Origin: Mycolicibacterium iranicum
GTDB lineage: Bacteria > Actinomycetota > Actinomycetes > Mycobacteriales > Mycobacteriaceae
Direction: 5' to 3'
Length of the DNA: 64,000 nucleotides
Assembly: GCF_002101705.1 (NCBI RefSeq)
Contig: NZ_LQPC01000002.1
Span: 124,001-188,000, forward strand
The number at the start of each line of letters is the position of its first letter. Positions within the stretch are counted from its first letter, which is position 1. The position numbers and the translations under genes were made by a program. Shown piece after piece: positions 60,565 to 64,000 of the stretch. Under the pieces are notes generated by a model, which had not been told where the DNA came from, made no database searches, and saw nothing but the letters and a program-made list of their open reading frames with translations.

Positions 60565-61818
60565 CTACTTGACGCTGGTGCCCGCCACGCCTGGAAAGAG
60601 GCTGCCCATCGAGTCCAGCGCGTCACGCTGGACCGCCTCGATCACCTCGACGTAGGTGCCGGTGGTCACGGTGATAGAGCTGTGTCGCAGGATCCTCTGG
60701 ACGGTCGCGGGCTGCACGCCCATCGTGAAAAGCAATGTGGCGCAGGAGTGGCGGAGATCGTGGACTCGAAGATGCGGCACGTCGGCTTTGGTGCAGACAT
60801 CATGAAACATCCGGTTCGCATTGCGCGGTTCGACGAAGCCGCCGTGCGCGGTGGTGAACACCAGTCCGGTGTCTCGCCACTGTGAGCCGGCGGCGACTCG
60901 CTCTCTGAGCTGTCGCTGCCGATGTGCGCGCAAAATGGTCACCAGGGGAGTTGGGATCGGGAGAACCGCGACCGAGGCCTCAGTTTTGACAGACTCGAGC
61001 CGTAGTTGACCGTCAACCCGGTGCAACGCTTGACGGACTGTCAGCCGACCTTGGTCGAGATCAACGTCAGCCCAAGCTAATCCGAGTGCCTCGCCACGAC
61101 GCAGGCCCATTGACAGTGCAACCGCCCAAAGTGCGTACAGTCGATGCTGCTCCGCCGCTTTGAGGAACCGGAGCGCTTCGTCGCGGGAGAAGCTGCGCAC
61201 CTTGCGCTCGTCGGTGACGCGCAGCTGTACCAGCCGGGCAACGTTCCGGCTGAGAACCTCCTCGTCGACCGCATCCTGGAGCGCCGCGCGTAGGACTCGC
61301 AAAATGTGTCGGATCGAGCTCGCGGACAGATACGCCTTGCAGCATTGCGGGAGTGTCTTCGCGCAGCATCGCGGAGTATCTCGGGCGGCATCGCGTCCCT
61401 GAATGCAGCACTGGCATGTCGTGCGCAGGCTGGTAAGCCAGTCCCGGATATGCGCCGCCTGAAGCGATTTGAGTTTGCGTCTCCCAATGCCGGGAATGAT
61501 GTGTAGGCGAACGTCGCCCTCGTACGTCGCGTACGTGGTCCGCCGGATGCTCGGTTCAGCGATGTGTTCGAGCCAGTACGTCATGTACTCGGCGACGGAC
61601 AGGGTGGTTGTTGCTACAGGTACCCCGCGGCGTTGTTGGTCGCGAAGCTTGTTGAGTTCGTCCAGGGCGGCACGCTCGGTGTCGCCGTACACGCTTACTC
61701 GCTTGCGGCGGCCGTCAGGAGTGTCGACGAAGAACTTGCCTTCCCAACGCCCATCGCTCCGGCGGTAGACACCGCCTTCGCCGTTGGCATTCCGTCGACT
61801 TCGCGAACGGGGCGCCAT
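60565..61818 (-). CDS. int: Tyrosine-recombinase integrase with Cys-rich insertion
   Basis: 417 residues. Catalytic residues: Arg in MGLRRGEALGLAWADVDL, Lys in VKTEASVAVLP, His-x-x-Arg in HDLRHSCATLLF, His in LRHSSITVTTGTY and the Tyr in that motif. The N-terminal part has an arm-binding domain (GGVYRRSDGRWEGKFF). Between the core-binding and catalytic domains lies a segment of about 34 residues with seven cysteines (TTCQCC...CC...CCKAYL), reminiscent of integrases of actinomycete integrative elements. ATG 61818 overlaps the excisionase stop (ATGA). Its direction faces the tRNA. Confidence 0.93.
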   Translation of the reverse strand: MAPRSRSRRNANGEGGVYRRSDGRWEGKFFVDTPDGRRKRVSVYGDTERAALDELNKLRDQQRRGVPVATTTLSVAEYMTYWLEHIAEPSIRRTTYATYEGDVRLHIIPGIGRRKLKSLQAAHIRDWLTSLRTTCQCCIQGRDAARDTPRCCAKTLPQCCKAYLSASSIRHILRVLRAALQDAVDEEVLSRNVARLVQLRVTDERKVRSFSRDEALRFLKAAEQHRLYALWAVALSMGLRRGEALGLAWADVDLDQGRLTVRQALHRVDGQLRLESVKTEASVAVLPIPTPLVTILRAHRQRQLRERVAAGSQWRDTGLVFTTAHGGFVEPRNANRMFHDVCTKADVPHLRVHDLRHSCATLLFTMGVQPATVQRILRHSSITVTTGTYVEVIEAVQRDALDSMGSLFPGVAGTSVK

Positions 61819-62003
61819 CAAGCCACGCCCTCAATGAGTCCAGCTACATAATCGTCGAGAGATTGCCGGATGATTCGCCGGCATCGGCCAATCTGTACTG
61901 ACTTCACCTGTTGCTCCCAAATCAAGCGATAAATCATCCACCGACTCACCGCGAGCCGGTCGGCGGCGGCCTGGACCGTGATGAGCTCGCTCTTCTCGGT
62001 CAT
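61818..62003 (-). CDS. xis: Excisionase-like helix-turn-helix protein
   Basis: 61 residues. ITVQAAADRLAVSRWMIYRL with the following QIGRCRRIIRQSLDDYV is a MerR/HTH_17-type excisionase. Directly upstream of the integrase with a four-base overlap and an excellent GGAGGTGG ribosome site. It would bend DNA at the attachment site for excision. Confidence 0.88.
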   Translation of the reverse strand: MTEKSELITVQAAADRLAVSRWMIYRLIWEQQVKSVQIGRCRRIIRQSLDDYVAGLIEGVA

Positions 62004-62073
62004 CTAGACCACCTCCGATATCTGCCTGTGTGGTCGGGCGTAACTACGCTCGCGCGCAACAATTTTGGTCTTG

Positions 62074-62283
62074 TTAGCCGCGATAGCGCCTTCGCCCTAT
62101 CGCCCTCATAGCAGCTGTCTTCAGTTTAAGCCCGTGGAATGACATCAATGTGTAGAACTTTTGGCCCGCACGTCCGGCTCGCTTGGGTGCGGCGCTCGCG
62201 CCACCAACCCCCTCACAAATCACCAGACCCCTGTTATCCACAGGCGTCCAACTATCCCCAACCTCACACCACAGCTCCACCAT
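62074..62283 (-). CDS. Small hypothetical protein upstream of the excisionase
   Basis: 69 residues from ATG 62283, which has GGAGGAG seven bases upstream; a GTG five codons earlier is possible. Sequence begins MVELWCEVGDSWTPVDNRG and ends with a basic RAIGRRRYRG. No recognised family. It lies in the same direction as excisionase and integrase, 70 bases upstream of the former. The gap of about 425 bases from 62004 to 62428 holds this gene, an exact TTATCCACA (62234-62242) and the inverted repeat below. Confidence 0.4.
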   Translation of the reverse strand: MVELWCEVGDSWTPVDNRGLVICEGVGGASAAPKRAGRAGQKFYTLMSFHGLKLKTAAMRAIGRRRYRG

Positions 62284-62350
62284 CCAGTTCTCCTCCACCC
62301 CTTAACATCACGGATATCCGCGCCTCCTAGCCTCAACACAGATACTGCAT

Positions 62351-62398
62351 GGCACACTTGCACAAGGGTGCGAGAATGGTTGTGGCGCAGCAAGTGCC
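62351..62398. other. Candidate oriT inverted repeat
   Basis: GGCACACTTGC at 62351-62361 and GCAAGTGCC at 62390-62398 form an inverted repeat with a two-base bulge and a 28-base centre, 30 bases before the relaxase start. Relaxase oriT sites commonly lie next to the relaxase gene and contain such repeats. No nick sequence could be verified. Confidence 0.4.
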
Positions 62399-62428
62399 GA
62401 CCCTCCCTTTCTCCGATTGGCCAGTCTG

Positions 62429-64000
62429 ATGTTGACGATCGCCAAGTTGAAGCGGTGGTCGATCAACTACTACATCGACACCGCCAAGACCGCCGAGCGC
62501 GCGAGCGCTGATCGTGCGCGGGCCGGTGGCGGGTTGGGCGAGTATTACTCCGAACATGAGACCCGGACCCCGGTGTGGCTGACCGCCGGGGACAGCCACA
62601 CCGCCGCTCGCCTGGTCGGCCTGACCGATGTGCAGCGCGCGGGTGGTGAGGCCGATGCGGAGACGGTGGCGCGCTGGCTTGATGAGGGGACCGCACCGAG
62701 CGGCGCACATGGGCGCACATTCGGTGTGCGCGGTGTGCACGGTTTCGATCTGACGTTTTGTGCGCCCAAGAGTGTGTCGTTGGTGCGTGCGTTGCGCGCT
62801 GATGATGTGGGCGCTAAAGCGATCACCGGTGCGCACACCACCGCGCTCGCTGAGGCGATGGAGTATCTGAGCGCACATGCGGGCTATACGAGGGTGCACA
62901 ACCCGGTGACCGGGGAGAAGGACTTGGTGCGCCTCCCCGGGTTGGTGGCAGTGGCCTATCAGCATGAGACGTCTAGGTGCGGGGATCCGCACCTGCACAC
63001 CCACGTGATCGTGCCGAACCGGCAGGCCCGCGCCGACGGGACGCTGGTGTCGATTGACGGGACGTCGCTGTATCACGAGGCCAAAGCCGCCGGGGTCGTC
63101 TATCAGGCCACGTTGCGTCGTGAACTGCACCGATCCCTGGGTTTCGAGTGGGAACCGGTCGATACGTCGACCGGGATGGCCGAGATCGCTGGGATCGGCC
63201 GCGACAGCATCACCGCGTGGTCGCGGCGTTCCACCGCGCTGCGCGAATGGGCCGCCGGAAACCTCAACATTGTCGACGGGCAGTTGTCGGCGGCGCAGCT
63301 GGCGATCGCACAGAAAGCGACGCGGCCTGGCAAGCCCGAGGAGCTCGCCTGGAGTCAGCTGTTGGAGCAGTGGCGCGCCGATGTGCGCGGTCTGCACCTG
63401 GACCGCGCGGCGCACAGTGCGGCGCGTGCGGCGCGCACCGCGGTTGCGCGCACCCCGTTTGATCGTGCGCACCTGGTCGACGCGGCAGCGCGCATTGAGA
63501 GGGCCGCGTTCACCCGCGCCGACTTGGTGGAGATCGTGGGCGCACAACTTCCGGTGGACACCGCACATGAACCGCGCGCGCTCGTCGAGTCCGCGGTCGA
63601 CGAGGTCGCGGTGCGGCTCACCGGGGTGCGCGCCGCACATCAACGCGAAGGCCACGAACGCTTCACCCTCGACCGCATCCTGGCCGAAGAGAAAGCCGTG
63701 CTCGATCTGGTCGACGCCCAAGAGCCGCGCAGCATGCTGCGGATCAAGGACGAGGACACGGCCGGCTTATCAGAGGATCAGAAGCGTGTGGTCGAGAACA
63801 TTGGAGCCTCGCCGTGGTTGGTGCAGCCGCTGTCGGCCCCGGCCGGTGCGGGTAAGACCACCACGATGCGGGCGCTGATGCCGGCGGTGCATCGCCGCCA
63901 CTACGGCCAGGTCCTGGTGCTGGCCCCGACGGGGAAGGCCGTCGATGTGGCGCTGCGTGAGGGTGTCGGCGACACCGGTCACACCGTCGCCAAAGCGGTG
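62429..64000 (+). CDS. MobF-family relaxase-helicase (TrwC/TraI-like), 3' end outside window
   Basis: 524 codons present, open to the window end. The N-terminus has the tandem catalytic tyrosines Tyr14-Tyr15 in WSINYYIDT, and the metal-binding HLHTH motif (His188, His190, His192), the signature of MobF relaxases that nick oriT and lead the DNA strand through the conjugation channel. An ATP-binding loop APAGAGKTTT with Lys476 begins the helicase domain. The ATG at 62429 has no strong ribosome site visible. Actinomycete plasmids and elements use this family (TraA-like proteins). Confidence 0.9.
   Translation, partial: MLTIAKLKRWSINYYIDTAKTAERASADRARAGGGLGEYYSEHETRTPVWLTAGDSHTAARLVGLTDVQRAGGEADAETVARWLDEGTAPSGAHGRTFGVRGVHGFDLTFCAPKSVSLVRALRADDVGAKAITGAHTTALAEAMEYLSAHAGYTRVHNPVTGEKDLVRLPGLVAVAYQHETSRCGDPHLHTHVIVPNRQARADGTLVSIDGTSLYHEAKAAGVVYQATLRRELHRSLGFEWEPVDTSTGMAEIAGIGRDSITAWSRRSTALREWAAGNLNIVDGQLSAAQLAIAQKATRPGKPEELAWSQLLEQWRADVRGLHLDRAAHSAARAARTAVARTPFDRAHLVDAAARIERAAFTRADLVEIVGAQLPVDTAHEPRALVESAVDEVAVRLTGVRAAHQREGHERFTLDRILAEEKAVLDLVDAQEPRSMLRIKDEDTAGLSEDQKRVVENIGASPWLVQPLSAPAGAGKTTTMRALMPAVHRRHYGQVLVLAPTGKAVDVALREGVGDTGHTVAKAV

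Larger units (their letters stand above)
59147..64000. mobile_element. Left part of an integrative conjugative element at tRNA-Ala (extends past window)
   Basis: Immediately downstream of tRNA-Ala(GGC) are, in order, a VapC-like toxin and VapB-like antitoxin gene, a tyrosine integrase, an excisionase, a small gene, a candidate oriT and a MobF relaxase-helicase. Integrase plus relaxase in one block indicates a self-transmissible or mobilisable element. The tRNA 3' end is the likely left attachment site; the right end is outside the window, so a direct repeat of the tRNA end could not be checked. Several GACGAC-type repeats between 59200 and 59260 may be integrase arm sites. Confidence 0.82.

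Noticed and set aside
62333..63721. 462-codon minus-strand frame opposite the relaxase
   Set aside because: The plus strand has Tyr-Tyr, the three-His motif and Walker A in one frame; the minus frame has no recognisable motif.

Overview
The window is GC-rich chromosomal DNA from an actinobacterium, almost certainly a mycobacterium of the rapidly growing (Mycolicibacterium) type. Evidence read directly: a tmRNA whose tag decodes as ADSNQRDYALAA, differing at one residue from the M. tuberculosis tag as I recall it; the mycobactin locus mbtK/mbtN/mbtM/mbtL with IdeR-like boxes; FprA; HisN; an MmpL transporter; two secreted cutinases; and frequent GTG starts with 4-bp stop/start overlaps. Function calls rest on motif recognition and remembered family knowledge; no database search was run.

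Layout. 0-12.3 kb: housekeeping core. A LipC-like esterase (cut by the window edge), hisN, fprA, then a rightward chain prfB - mscS-like - Pro/Thr-rich membrane protein - ftsE - ftsX - smpB - DMT transporter - GGDEF/EAL protein, closed by ssrA and a strong hairpin. 12.4-22.3 kb: mixed accessory metabolism and envelope genes (cytosolic YkuD-type protein, DHFR-like reductase, DUF2252, DUF998, FAD oxidoreductase, orphan solute-binding lipoprotein, cutinase, bicupin, DUF2993). 22.3-31.2 kb: an Lrp regulator divergent from a fused indolepyruvate ferredoxin oxidoreductase, a second cutinase, a SnoaL-like protein, a degenerate aminoglycoside kinase relative, a luciferase-like monooxygenase and an APC permease.

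31.3-36.8 kb: a tightly overlapping signalling operon: PAS-ANTAR, STAS, a 1389-residue histidine kinase/receiver/PP2C/RsbW-like fusion, and a second STAS. 36.8-50.5 kb: LigD-type primase-polymerase, TRAP-TAXI transporter, MmpL behind two perfect inverted repeats, HAD phosphatase, a 51-bp-repeat Gly/Pro lipoprotein, and several exported proteins with acidic low-complexity segments. 50.5-54.2 kb: convergent mbt-2 mycobactin genes under IdeR boxes. 54.2-59.0 kb: a protein with three PII-like DUF190 repeats overlapping two CrcB/Fluc fluoride channel genes, then pgm and an MFS exporter.

59.07 kb to the end: tRNA-Ala(GGC) followed by the left part of an integrated conjugative element: a VapBC45-like toxin-antitoxin pair, a tyrosine integrase with a Cys-rich insertion, an excisionase, a candidate oriT and a MobF relaxase-helicase that runs off the window. 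The observations I rate highest are the triple-DUF190/dual-Fluc operon, the ANTAR-STAS-kinase-phosphatase operon, and the conjugative element at tRNA-Ala.
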